Positions 46,130 through 57,923 of a stretch of DNA of 64,000 nt are shown here, piece by piece (position 1 is the stretch's first letter; every line of letters starts with the position of its first letter). The notes beneath the pieces were generated by a model that was given only the letters and a program-made list of their open reading frames with translations, did no database searches and was not told the origin of the DNA. The translations under genes were made by a program, and so were the position numbers. The stretch is from Cryptomeria japonica. Taxonomy: Eukaryota > Streptophyta > Pinopsida > Cupressales > Cupressaceae. Location of the stretch: assembly GCF_030272615.1 (NCBI RefSeq), contig NC_081408.1, positions 607,482,173-607,546,172 on the forward strand, read 5' to 3'.

Positions 46130-47779
46130 AAGAATGTTAGGTGAATAATTTTTTCAAGTGGATGGTGTTGATCGGTTCATGGAGTTGTTCTCCTTTCAAT
46201 GATGAGAGTTGATAAGAATCACAACCAAAGGCTGCAGTAACGATGTAGGGACCCAACCAGGCGGGTTCAAACTACCCCTTTTGTTCTTGAAATTGTTGAT
46301 TTTTAGGATTCTCTATTGTAACAAGGTCACCAACCTAAAATTATTTGTGTCAAACTTTCTTGTTATAACCTCTAGACATTCTCTTTTGATAAGCTTACAG
46401 ATGATGAAATGCCACTTGCCGATGTTCATCTAGAAATTTGAGTTCTTGCAATCTAGATATTTTGTGATCTTCATCAATGATAAGACCTTGCAAAGAAATT
46501 ATCAAAGAAGGGATTTCCACCTCTATAGGCAAGACTACTTTAACCCCATTTACCAAAGAAAGAGGTGTAGCTCCTGGAGGTGTTCTGATGCTTATTCGGT
46601 AAGCCAATAGTGCTAGATTGAGCTATAGATGCCAATCCTTTTTAGATTTGTTGACCGTTATGTGTGAGATAGTCAGAAAATTTTTGTTAGATGCTTCATC
46701 CTGGTCGTTATCTTGAGGGTAATATATAGAAGACCAATGTTGTTTGAATTTGAACTTTTTGCAGAGCTTATCTAGTTCCTTGTTTCTAAACTTTCTTCCA
46801 TTGTCAGTAACAATCAAAGAAGGTATTCCATACTAGCAGATGATATAGTTAAGGATAAACATAGCTACACTTTTGTTGGTTGCTTTCAACCCACTTGGTG
46901 AAGTATTCAATAGCAGTTATGATAAACTTGTGTCCATTAGAGAATGCAGGATATATTTGGTTGATGAGATAAAATACCCATTGTTGAAAAGGCCAATGTG
47001 TGATAAAAGGAATCCTCTCTCTAGCTAGAGCATGTATGAGATGCCCATGTAGCTAACATTTCATACAAGTTTTAGCAAATTTTATATCATCTTTTTCCAT
47101 ATCTGGCCAATAGTAGCCAACCCTTAACAGTTTTTGAGCTAAAGTTAGATCATTTGAGTGAGATCCACAAATACCTTCATGGACTTTAGATAATGCATGT
47201 TGGGACTCTTCAAGTTCTAGACACCTAGCAAAGTATTATCCAAACCTCATCTATACAAATCATTAGAAATGATGACATATCGTGAAGCATTTTAGATTAG
47301 GTTTCTTTTCTCATTACAGGAAAGGTTATTAGGGATAATTTGGTCACATAAGTATGTGTAGATATGATTACAGTGAGTTGAGTCATGTCTAATAATAGAA
47401 TAGACCATCTGGGACTCAGGGGACTCATAAGAAAGATAATGAAGTTCTTCCATCAGGAATTCATAGCGATACTCAAATTCTTGTAGCTATGGTATAGATG
47501 CTAATGTATCCATGGCATCTACTACTTTGTTTGTTGATCTATGAATATGTTGAAATGATACAAAAGTGAAGTATTTCTTAAAGTTATCAACCATTCTTTT
47601 GTAGGGAATCAGTTTTTCATCCCGAGTTTGATATATATCATTGATCTGGTTGACTATTAACTGAGATTCACCATAGATGTGTAACTCAACAACCTTCCAT
47701 TCAATAGCTAGCTTGATTCCATTTACCAAGGCTTCATATTCTTCAATATTATTTGTACAAGGAAAGAGGATCTTGTAAG
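46130..47779 (-). pseudogene. Tat-2 archaeal RNase H and integrase (decayed)
   Basis: Minus-strand order: end of aRNH (47487-47774, with VNGIKLAIEWKVVELHIYGESQL and NKVVDAMDTLASI); a zinc-binding region around 47060-47130 (YYWPDMEKDD, then KTCMKC); integrase core with IEYFTKWVE, VTDNGRKFRN and YYPQDNDQDEASNK (46620-46960); the SIRTPPGATPLSLVNG region (46395-46607); and an integrase C-terminus ending near HEPINTIHLKKLF (about 46130). Stops and frameshifts throughout. The aRNH is cut at 47779 by Chr-1 and resumes at 63624. This is an old Tat-type gypsy element. Confidence 0.85.
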
Positions 47780-49393
47780 TGGTGCAGGAGCACCTAGGAC
47801 CGAGGCTATTAGTCTTTTCTCAAATTTGGCTTGTGCTGACCTTAGCCAAGTAAAATTCTCAATAAGGACCCTAGGAGGGTCCAAGAATGAGTGTGATGAG
47901 TAAAATGTAGGCACAGATTGAGTTAGTTCTTCTTGGGTTTGCATTTTGTGCATAGGTAGTGGTTTAAGTAGGTAATTGACCTTCTTGATGGTCAAAAGTG
48001 TCAAAACTTGGTATAATAATTAGGGAGGGTTAAAATAGTCTTATAAATTCTTTAAAAGTCACGATTAATGACTTAGAATAAGTTTCATAGGTTGAAAAGG
48101 CAAAAGGTGCAAAGTTTCATAAAGTTGTCATGACAATTTTTGTCCTAAAATGCTTAGCGATAGAGTTAGGGATATCCCAACACCCTAGAATGCCTCCACA
48201 CATGGGGAATACTATTAAACCCTTCTCTTGCATGGTTACCAAGGTTGGAGTTTTGTTTTTATGAGATCAACAATCTGAAACTACTCATTTTTGAACTGTT
48301 TGTCATTATTTTGGCTTATTTTGCTCATTTTCTAAATACAAATGGATTGAATCCATTGATCCAGTAATGGATTGAATTTCTTTGGTATGTTTCAGAGTTA
48401 ATAGTTTCATTTTAAGCTTTTTAGTTAGGTTGTATTAGTGTTTTCATTTCTTTGTTTGCAAACAACCAGTTTTGGCTTGTAAATAGCACTTTGGTGTAAA
48501 ATGGTTGCCCCATGAATTCCCTCTATGCTACCATCATGGTCTATTGGGAAATGGAAGGCAACCACTTGTAAAGTGTAAATATGTAGGGACAAGTACTATA
48601 AATGAAGTTTGATATGACTTTCACCTTGTTCTAGGCGAGTCTAGGAGCAACCTAGCTAGAAGAGACAGGGTGAATTTAGAGTGTAAAGTGTAGGGGTGGA
48701 TGCAAGATCACAAAATAACCTTTTGGAGGGGTCCATGAAGTTAATAAAAAGTTTCCAATGCAAGGAGAAGCCTTGAAAATACCATTTGATGCCCAAATAC
48801 AAACTTGACCAATCACTGCCAGTTAGAAGGCCTAGAAACCCTTCAAAAGCCTCATTTTTGGTTTAGGGCATTGTATGGTGGGTTGAGAAACCAAAACAAC
48901 TTAAATCACTTGGGGATAGGTGTATTATTGAAGCATATAAAACCTTGTTGTAGGGTCTTTTGGACCATTTTCCCCCAAGCCCTAGAAAACCAAATTTTGT
49001 AGGCCTAATAGGGCTCATTTCCTTGTAGCCCTTTTCTAGGTAAACTATTGAAATCGGTAGGAAAGCTAATGGTTGTAAATCTCAAAAGGACCGAAAAGGT
49101 ATTAAAAACTTGTTAGAAGCCACTTCCACACCTCTGCATCAACTCACAATAGAAGGAGGTGAAATTGACATGTTGAAGCCAAGACAACTATAATGAGCAC
49201 ATGGAAAACATTGTGAATTGGTAGGGTTCATAGTTAGACACTTGAAGAAAACACATTGAAATTGACAAGAAGAAAGCCCTAGAAGAGATTGAGAAGGAAT
49301 TGGAGGTCTTAGAGCATATCTAGGCCTGGAGAGTTGGTGGAATTGAGCAACACCAACTAGGTGAAGTGTGAGAAAGATAGGTGAACCCCATCA
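47780..49393 (+). repeat. Chr-1 5' LTR (1614 bp)
   Basis: Starts TGGTGCAGGAGCACC and ends ACCCCATCA, followed by the primer site. It aligns along its whole length with 60938-62265 plus 63340-63623. A CTATAAATG word in the transcription sense lies at 48597-48605 and could be the TATA region. Confidence 0.92.
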
Positions 49394-49396
49394 AAT

Positions 49397-49409
49397 TGGT
49401 ATCAGAGCC
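49397..49409 (+). other. Chr-1 primer-binding site
   Basis: TGGTATCAGAGCC, three bases after the LTR: the initiator-methionine-tRNA site used by many plant LTR elements. Confidence 0.92.
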
Positions 49410-49434
49410 TATAAGATTTGGACTAGGTGAGTAG

Positions 49435-50455
49435 ATGTCCTCAGTGGAATCTATAGGAGACAACAACATGGTGAGAAATGTAGAGTTAGCAAAGAAAGTG
49501 GATGATCAGGAGGAAGAAAATAGACTCCTAAAGGAGAAGTTTCTTGAATTGGAGAGTAAGCTTCGTGAGGTTGAAACCAAGGCAAATGAAGTGTTGGTAA
49601 AGGTTGATGGAGCAGAAGGGAAGGGTAAAGAAGTGTCAAAGATAGACAAAGTACCTAAACATAATCCTATCCTAGAACAAGAACCTTTCCTAAAGGCATT
49701 GAAGGCCTTAAGTGGTAAATCACTAGAAGGATTGCCATTGTTCACTAGTAAGATGGAGGCGAAAGTGGCCCTAGAATGGATAGAAGGCATGGAGAACCAT
49801 TTTGAATGTGAAGGAATAACTAAGGCCCAAAGAGTCAAAGTATCCAAGTAAAGGATGAGAGGAGCTTCTCTCACATGGTGGAAATTTTTGCAAGATGAGA
49901 GAAAGAAAATGGGCAAAGCACCCATCTCTTCTTGGAAAGGATGTTAGTCAAAATCACAGAAGTCTAACTCCCTGATGACTGTGAAGTGAAAATTCATAGG
50001 AAAAGATAGAACTCAAGACAAAAAGACCTTGATGTCAGTAGTTATATGGAGGAGTTTCACAAACTTAGCCTTAGATCTCAAGCGGTGGAAGAAGAGAGTC
50101 TCAAAGTGGCTAGGTACCTAAATGGTCTACATGGAACATCCAAGAAGAAATCAGTCTAATGAGCCCAAAGACAATTCATCAAACCTATCAACTTACCCTT
50201 AAGGTGGAAGAAAAATTGAAAAGAAGACATGACTCAAGTAGAAATAGGGGAAGAGGTAGAGGAAAAGACAATAGAGGCCATAGGGGAGGCTTTGGAGGAA
50301 TAAGTTCTAAACAAAAGACACAAGGTGGGTCTAAACTCACTAAGAAACAAGAGAGTGGCACTAGTAAATGATGATTCAATAGAGGAAGGGAGTCCAAAAG
50401 TGGCTTTAGAAGAAGATCTAGTGGCCAAGGTAGAGGTTCCTCATATTTTGTAACA
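49435..50455 (+). pseudogene. Chr-1 Gag, N-terminal and core part
   Basis: ATG 49435. A Glu/Lys-rich coiled coil (about residues 10-70) is followed by a Gag core with ALEWIEGMENHFECEG and, after a TAA near 49850, GASLTWWKFLQDER in the same frame. A frameshift lies near 49940. The region then continues with an SSYMEEFHKL segment and an Arg/Gly-rich stretch (50159-50371), typical of the basic linker before the zinc knuckle. Confidence 0.85.
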
Positions 50456-52189
50456 ATGAAGTGTTACCATTGCAACAAACTTGGTCATCCAGCATATAGG
50501 TGTCCAGAGAAGGGGTCATCATCACAAGGTGGTGAGAGAAGAGTGAACTATCTTCAAGAAGATTCTTCAAGCAGAAAGACTTCAGAGGTTGCCTTAGAAT
50601 CAAAGGTAGGTGACAACTTGATGACAAGGATAACTTTGATCAAAGAACCGGTCAGAGAAGAGCCAAACCAAAGAAGGTCCTTATTTAGGATCAAATGTAA
50701 GATTATGGACAAAGTTTGCAAAGTGATCATTGATTCAGGGTCAATAGACAATATTGTGTCAGAAGAGGCATTAAGTAAGCTCAAATTGCAAAGGATACCT
50801 CACAACAACCCATATAGAGTCACTTGGTTGAACAAAGGCCAACATGTCCTAGTGAATGAGCAAGCATGGGTGGATTTTACCATTGGAAGGTATAAGGACA
50901 AGGTGTTATGTGATTTCCTACCCATGGATGCATGCCATCTTCTATTGGGAAGACCATGGAAATTTGATAGACAAGCTATTCATGATGGAGCCAATAATGC
51001 ATACTCATTCAAGAAGGATGGAGTCACATTCAAGATTCAGTCTATTCTTGAGGAAGGTGAAAAGAGGGCAGCAAGTCCTAATGTTCTTTTGGTAAGTGAA
51101 AAGCAATTATTGAAGACACTAGAGGAAGGTGAAGGTATAGGGTTTGTATTAGTAATGAAGCCTAAAGAGGAAGACAAGAAAGAGCAGCTAGATTTGGCAA
51201 TAGAGGTTCAAGACTTGTTGAAGAAGTTAAAAGGCATAGTGAGTGATGGACAGCCAGCCACCTTACCTCCTAAAAGAACCATAAGCCATCAAATAGACTT
51301 CATTCCTAGAGCATCCTTACCTAACAAGGCTGCTTATAAAATGACTCCCCAACAAAATTTTGAGATTTCCAAGCAAATCCAAGAGCTCTTAGACCAAGGC
51401 CTTATTAGGAAAAGCATTAACCCTTGTACTATCCCTATCGTGTTAGCCCCAAAGAAAGGTGGTACTTGGAGATTGTGTACTGATTCTAAGCTATAAATAG
51501 GTTCACCGTCAGATATAGGTTTCCAATTCCTAGAATAGATGACCTAATGGATTGTCTAGGCAAAGCCAAGTACTTTAACAAGATTGACCTTAAAAGTGGA
51601 TACCACCAAATTAGGATTAAGGAGGGTGATGAGTGGAAAACTGCATTTAAGACTACAGAGGGTCTTTATGAATGGCTTGTAATGTCATTTGGCTTATCCT
51701 ATGCTCCAAGCACCTTCATGAGACTCATGAATGAGGTGATGAAGGACTTCATAAGTAAATTTGTGGTGGTATATCTATATGATATTCTCATTTTCAGTAA
51801 GGATAGGGTAGATCATATTAACCATTTGCGAGATGTACTACTAAGATTTTATGATGAAAAGCTAACCATGAACTTGGACAAGTGTGAATTTGTAAAGCAG
51901 TAGTTGGTTTACCTTGGGTTTGTGTTGCCTCAATGAAACCTCAAGATGGATCCCAGCAAGGTTGAAGCCATAGTAAATTGGCCTACTCCTAAGTCAGCAA
52001 CAAAGGTGAGAAGCTTCCATGGACTAGCTCAGTACTACAGGAAGTTCATTAGGCAATTCAGTGCTATATGTGCACCAATGTTAGACACCATTAGAGGTGG
52101 AATGAAGGCAAAGTTTTAGTGGGGTGAACAAGCAAATAGAGGTTTTGAAACCTTGAAGGAGAAGATAGCTACTCAACTAGTGTTGGTAT
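50456..52189 (+). pseudogene. Chr-1 zinc knuckle, protease and RT (up to the NA-3 insertion)
   Basis: Begins with a complete knuckle CYHCNKLGHPAYRC. An aspartic protease follows with IIDSGSIDNIVS, then LLLGRPW. RT motifs include [28 protein letters not shown] and [17 protein letters not shown]. The catalytic box reads YLYD instead of YLDD because codon 51778-51780 is TAT. Stops at about 51494, 51901 and later. The frame runs to TQLVLV at 52189, where NA-3 interrupts; it resumes at 59033 with LPSFEKL. Confidence 0.9.
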
Positions 52190-53285
52190 TGTTGGCATTT
52201 TGATGATGTTATGACTGTCATTGATGGACACACACTTGTTTTGTGATCACTTTCTTTATGTATGAGTTATGCTCAACTAGTAATTGTTCCAACCAGTATT
52301 ATGTATTATAGTCTTTAGACTATCGGTGTTTTCGAGGAGGTGTTTACCGGTCACAAACTGACTGAAGACCCAAAGTGGTATGAAAACCTCAAGCAGTTCA
52401 AGGATCTCAAGTGGTACAAAGGAACAAAGTGGTAGTTAACATTTTTATAGTCTTCATTTTGACAACCGGTAATTGGTAAAATGTATCAACCAGTATTTTT
52501 GTGATGAGTTATCATCCACCGACACTTTGGCGGTGATTTTCTATTGTGTTACCAAATGTGTCTAGATGCACTGAACCTAGGAACTTGTAATGTAATCCTA
52601 TTGGACCAACATGAAATCAGTCTCCTTTATAAGGACCTCATGTCTAGGGTTTTAGTTGATGAGGGTTTTGTATGTGCGATTACAAAAGAGAAGATTAGGT
52701 CTGTGTGAAGAAACAGAGTGTGGAGATATTGAAGACTAAAGTAATGCTAAATGTGCATTAACAATGAGCTATCAAGGATCTAACCAAGCATAATGTGCTA
52801 GTATCTAGATCATCTACTTGTTGATTACTCATATCTTTGACAAGTCTGAAACCCTTAACCGAGTAGGCCCAGCAAAGCCTTTGTAAATCCTCTAACAAGG
52901 TGGTTCACAACTGTGAATCTGAAATCCTCTCACAAGGTAGTCTTTAACAGGTTTTATCTCCTAACAAAGATCTATATTCATAACAGGATTTGTTCTGGTG
53001 AAGAACATTGTATGACCTTAACTGATCTAGTTTCTATTTTGTAGATAGTTACTTGTGAGTGTCTGCTTACCGTGGTTTTTCCCATTTGGGTTTCCACATC
53101 AAAACTTCTTTTGTTATGATGATTGTGCTCTTGTGAGTGAATGCTTTATTTGTTGTTTGGTTTGCATTTGTCTTAAACAGTTTTTTAGTAAATCTGTTAT
53201 ACCAATTAACTGCTAAACTGATTAAGAGTTTGAGTTTAATATTTTTTGGTATACTAATTCACCCCCCCCCCCTTAGTATTCATCA
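52190..53285 (+). repeat. NA-3 5' LTR (1096 bp)
   Basis: Starts TGTTGGCATTTTGATG and ends TAGTATTCATCA. Near its end, ATACT (53251-53255) pairs with AGTAT (53275-53279) around a C-rich loop, the complement of the G-rich loop in the minus-strand elements. CCGTGGTTTTTCCC near 53070 is the block shared by all these LTRs. Confidence 0.93.
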
Positions 53286-53287
53286 AT

Positions 53288-53300
53288 TGGTATCAGATCC
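53288..53300 (+). other. NA-3 primer-binding site
   Basis: TGGTATCAGATCC, two bases after the LTR. It differs from the usual TGGTATCAGAGCC by one base, G to T, a change also present in NA-2. Confidence 0.88.
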
Positions 53301-53335
53301 AACCTTTCTATAAGTTTAACCATTTGGAAGGAGAT

Positions 53336-54616
53336 ATGGGGGAATACACTGTGAGGGAACTTACTCATCATCTCACTCAGACTGAGAAAGCCTTTGATGA
53401 ACTCAAAGTCAAATATAAAGCCTCTCTGGCAAAAAGAAAAGAGCATGCTAAGAAACTAATGGAGCTTACTGAAAATAGTTCTTTTGATGAAGCAAACATG
53501 GAGGCCCTAGTTGAAGAAGTTGAAAAACTGAATGAATCTAATGCCAACCTGAGAAGGAAACTGGAAGGACTGACTATCAGAATGTGTCAAGAGATTGAGA
53601 ACCGAAGGAAAGCTAAAGACTTGGTAAAAGACAAAGATCATGATATTTCCAAGTTGAAGCAAGAAATCAGTGCCCTTACTGCTCATCTCCAAGAGAGTAA
53701 AGTGGAAAAAGAAGAAATACAAGGTGAACTAAACATATCTATTTCTGAGAATGCAACCTTGAAGGAATCCAATGCTGCTATTACCAAGGAACTCACTGAG
53801 TCAAAGGAAATACTTGCCAAATTCAATAAGAGTATTGTTAAGCTAGAACAAAAGCTTGAATCAGCAAAACTAGTAAAGAATACCAGTAGACTTGGTTTTT
53901 CCAGTTATGAGGAAGGTGAGACCTCTGGAACAAAAGATGTAGCATCAAAGAAGAAACTGACATCATAAGATAAAGGTAAGAAAAAGTTTAAACCTATTTG
54001 CTTTAATTGTCTCAAGGAAGGACATACTGCTAATGTGTGTAGAAATAAGGCCTACAATAACTTTCCTTATTTTCTAAACAATAAGCCTAGATCCAATAGA
54101 TTCAATGGAAACTATTATGCATGCAACAAGTTTGGGCATAGAGTATTTGAATGCAGGTCTGTTATGCACAACATTGGGAGATATCCTCAAAGGAATCAAG
54201 GAGTTTTTCCTAAATCCTCTATGAATCGGAATCCAAACCAGTATAATTCCTATGACCATTAGTTAGGTAGTGGTGGCTATCAAGAGGCAACTGGTTGGAG
54301 AGAAACTTGTTTGATCTATCATGGTAGCAGTCACACTGCTGCAACATGCATGAGGAATAATGGTAGAATGAACAATGGACCATGGAGAACACTTGGAATG
54401 GTATTCTATCATTGCAACAAACTGGGACACCCTATCAAAACTTGCAGAATGAGAAAGAACCTATCAAATGATATACTGGTCACTCCAGAAGGGAAAATTG
54501 ATGTTGAAACCATTCAAGCAGGAGTGAATAAAATAGGGAAAAAGAAACTTGAAGTAGTGTCACAAGATGAACTGGTTTCTGCACATAGTGTGGAAGTCTC
54601 TGAATCGGCAAACTGA
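53336..54616 (+). pseudogene. NA-3 ORF1: coiled-coil Gag-like protein with four knuckles
   Basis: ATG 53336-53338, 35 bases after the primer site, then one frame of 427 codons to TGA 54614-54616 with two internal stops (53966 and 54260). Residues 1-200 are coiled coil, including MCQEIENRRKAKDLV. Four knuckle-like motifs follow: CFNCLKEGHTANVC, YACNKFGHRVFEC (first Cys replaced by Tyr), CLIYHGSSHTAATC (second Cys replaced) and YHCNKLGHPIKTC (first Cys replaced). Same design as NA-1 and NA-2. Inferred role: particle assembly and RNA binding. Confidence 0.8.
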
Positions 54617-55066
54617 GCTTCATAAAAGCTTAGGGGGAACAAATCAGTGAAATGTTTCGAACCCCTAGTTTATATCGATAAAATACCTTAACTGGTATAT
54701 GTTACCTGTCAATCGGCAAAAGATTGTGAAGCAGTAAAAGGCAAAATTAGGGTTTGTACCCTAGTGGTGGAGCATTTATTATGGTAGGTGAAGAATTTGT
54801 TTAAAAGGAATTTTCAAAGTCATTTTCACTTATCAGTTTTTGAGCGAAGAATTTTTCAAGTGTAGAGCGACAAAAGGCGATTCAACTTGTGATTCAGAGA
54901 TATTTCAAATCTTGTAGAAGAATCTGAAGATATTGTCAATAAATCAAGTGAAGAACACCAAGTGGTAATCCAGCAACCAAAGTGGTGTGTTGCGAAGCTG
55001 CATTAGCAAACCCTAAATTTCAAAATTCTAAAGGTATCTCTCAAAATTATTGTTTATCAGTTAATC
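54617..55066 (+). other. NA-3 spacer between ORF1 and ORF2
   Basis: 450 bases without a gene. It includes TTAGGGTTTGTACCCTA near 54750 (self-complementary) and GAGCGA words near 54840-54880, similar to spacers in NA-1 and NA-2. It could hold a second transcription start for ORF2. Confidence 0.4.
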
Positions 55067-57582
55067 ATGGCTTCTGCATTGCACTCTAGCTCTAGTGTAC
55101 CCATGGACTCAGCTGAATTCATTCAAAGAAAAATGAAATACAATGCCCTATCCCAAATACCTGTTAGAGTCATTATCAAAGGAGATATTTTAGGGTACAT
55201 CGACTGCAAATTAGAAGACCTAGGATCCCTAGCGATTCATTCCCAGCTAGGTCTATTCTATGGGGATGACAAGAAGATCAAACTGGAATACAACATCCTG
55301 GAGAGGAAGAAACATCACAATGTTGTTTACTATCTTGAAGAGTTCACGGAAGAGACATCTGCATCATCCTGCGTAGAGTGCATGGCAACAAGATGTATCT
55401 CGAAAGGATGCATGACATTACGCCTGAAGCAATTCATGTTGTCACTAGTTTCTGCAATAGTGGTGAGGTGCCAGCTCTTAGGAAAGTCATCAAGACTAAA
55501 ATTACTAAGCTCACTAGTTCTCTAAGTGACCAATGAGGAATGACCATCAAAACCATCAAAGATGAGTTGGTCAAGTATGCTTGCATGGTGATTGGATACC
55601 AAATGTTTTATTCCAGTAGAATAAACTCTATCTCTATTGTTGCGGTAAATGTCATCGATATAATGATCATGGAGGATGCCTCATTTGATCTATGCACCTA
55701 TTTTTAGAAGCAACTTATATTAAACTTGAAGTCCATTAAATAGGATAGTGCTCTAAGGTTTAAATTTGGACAACTTTTGGTAGGTCTATTTTTCTACTTT
55801 CAAGGCTATTTCTCGGGAGTCAATGATATTCAATGGTCTGCTACCCAACTAGTCACCAAACAAATTAGGCAAAGTCTCCAAGTGGTGGGAACTAGATATC
55901 CTGAAGTCTTGAATAAATACTTTGATGAATTCAAGCGAAAGATGAGTCAAAGGATGAGGATATCTAGAGACATTGTTAAGAAATATGAAGAGGACATCTA
56001 CTTTACCATTTAAGTAGATGAGTGCATAATGAAAGCAGTAGAGCCTAGACAAGAAGAAGTAGAACCTATGGGATATGAGGTGATGTATGACATGTTGGAT
56101 GGGTATGCCTCTACCCTGATTGCATCTCCTTTAAAAGCAAAGAAAAAGAGAACTGACACCTACTTGGAAAGGGTAACACTTGTTGAAGAGCCTTTAGTGA
56201 AAAAGGGAAAGGCAGTGCCATCAGTATTGACATCGGTTACCTCAGTCAACCCAAAAGTGACCAAGAGGTCACCTACCAAGAAGAAACTGGAAGTTGCACC
56301 CGCTAAAGTATTTGAAAGGAAGTGGAAGACCAAAAGCAACTCACCAGAGTCTGAGGATACAGAACCTGAAGTTTAGCCTAAGAAGACCAAGAAAACAAGG
56401 AAGAAAGAAAACACTACCGGCAATACACCTACATCATCAACACTGATAAATATTGACATCTCTTCTTATAAGTCGATGACACATTGTTAGAGGACTATTA
56501 AGAATATTAAAAGAAAATTTCTTAGTGATCTGAAGGAGTGTTTTGACGATTTTATTGATAGTGAGAAAGAGGAAACAGAGTGGGAAATCATTAATTATTT
56601 GTGTGTTCATGACCAGTTGCCATCAAAAATTAGATCTGAGACACCTAACTCTTTGTACAATTCTTTAGATAATAAATGACACATTGCCATCAAGAGAGAA
56701 CAGGAGATTAGAGAAAAGATTTTTGCAAAATACTTTCCTTATGCTTCAAACTCTGAATTGTTTGGAATCATGAACTAGTACAAAGGTCTCTTCTTCATGA
56801 GAAGAAGAAGACTCTTGCTACTGGAAGGAAAATCCTCTAAAGTGGTGAAAGACACACACTCCCATACTAAAGTAGTTGTGAAAATGCATAAAGTAGCTCA
56901 AGCAAATAGAGAAGCTAAACAGGAAATGGAAACCAGAAAACCAAATGAGACACTTGATGGCGAAGGAGAACCATCTACAAAATAGGTTAACACCATGGAT
57001 ATCGACACGTTAGATGGTGAAGATGCCACTTTGGACACAGAAAAGGAGAAATAGGATAAAGAAGAAGCAAAGAAGCATAAGCTAGACAAGGAAAAGGCTA
57101 ACAAAGAGAAAGTAGAGAAAGAGGAAGAGAAAAAGAAAGAAGAGGAAAAGAGGAAAGAAGAGGAGAAGAGGAAGGAAGAGGAGAAGAGGAAAGAAGAGGA
57201 GAAGAGGAAGAAAGAGGAAAAGAGGAAAGAAGAGGAGAAGAGGAAGGAAGAGGAGAAGAGGAAAGAAGAAGAGAAGCGGAAAGAAGAGGAGGAAAAGAAA
57301 GAAGAGGAGAAGTGGACAAACGAGGAGAAGAAGAAACAAGAAGAGGAGAAGTGGAAAGAAGAAGAAAGAAAGGAGGAAGAGAAGAAAAATAATGAAGTGC
57401 AGCAAAGGGAGAAAGAAGATGAAAAGAAACAAGTGGAAGAGAAGAAGGAAGCAAAAAAGAATAAACAAGCAAAGACTCCAAAGGCAACCGGTGGTCAAGC
57501 CAAACCGGCTGACATCACTAGTCCTATTGACCTCCAATCTGTAGATGAATCAGAGTTGCTGCAAGGCATAAAGCTAGCATAG
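55067..57582 (+). pseudogene. NA-3 ORF2: large protein of unknown function with E/K-rich helix
   Basis: ATG 55067 (MASAL..., like MASSS in NA-2). The N-terminal block (55067-55360) contains IDCKLEDLGSLAIHSQLGLF. After one frameshift, a single frame runs from 55777 to 57582 with stops. It has a helical block ending KYEEDIYFTI, matching KYKDKIYFVI of NA-2, then a Lys/Pro-rich linker (56100-56400), then an extremely charged helix (about 57060-57470) of repeated EEEKRK units, and a short tail. No catalytic motif recognised. Function unknown; homology to NA-1 and NA-2 ORF2 is the main evidence that it is a real gene. Confidence 0.75.
57130..57290 (+). repeat. 18-bp tandem coding repeat (EEEKRK)
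   Basis: About nine imperfect copies of an 18-bp unit of the type GAAGAGGAGAAGAGGAAA, each encoding EEEKRK or a close variant. The strand is almost pure purine. The peptide alternates acidic and basic residues at i/i+4 spacing, as in stable single alpha-helices. Confidence 0.85.
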
Positions 57583-57824
57583 GAAAGACTGGAAGCATTG
57601 ACAAGCAAAAAAAGAAGCAGGATGTCATTCACACTGCGATTGACACCCTTACCAGTTTGATTCTAGGTACCAACCTCCCTGGTACCGATTCCTCTTTGGC
57701 CAAATTAAAACTTCTATGTATAGTTGTAGAGGATTAGGTTCAATGTCTGGAAGAAGTTTTTGAAGCTAATGCATAGAAGAAGCATCAAAAGGCACTAAAC
57801 ACTGCATTACTTTGTCATTGTTGG

Positions 57825-57923
57825 CAAAGGGGGAGTAATTTTGATTATGGCATATTTTTGTTGTAAAAACACTTAGATATCAAAATTTTCCTAAGTGTTT
57901 CCATCAATGCCAAAGGGGGAGAT
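57825..57923 (+). other. NA-3 polypurine tract and upstream copy
   Basis: TGCCAAAGGGGGAGAT directly before the 3' LTR (57908-57923) and GGCAAAGGGGGAGTA about 80 bases upstream (57824-57838). It is the same pair as in Cop-1, Cop-2, NA-1 and NA-2. Confidence 0.88.

Noticed and set aside
52190-53285. NA-3 5' LTR read as a solo LTR
   Set aside because: It has a matching partner at 57924-59032, a primer site and polypurine tract, and a single GGTAT duplication around the pair.
57082-57537. Antisense open frames of 130-150 codons rich in Leu, Phe and Ser
   Set aside because: They are the complement of the purine-rich E/K repeat of NA-3 ORF2; composition is explained by the repeat.
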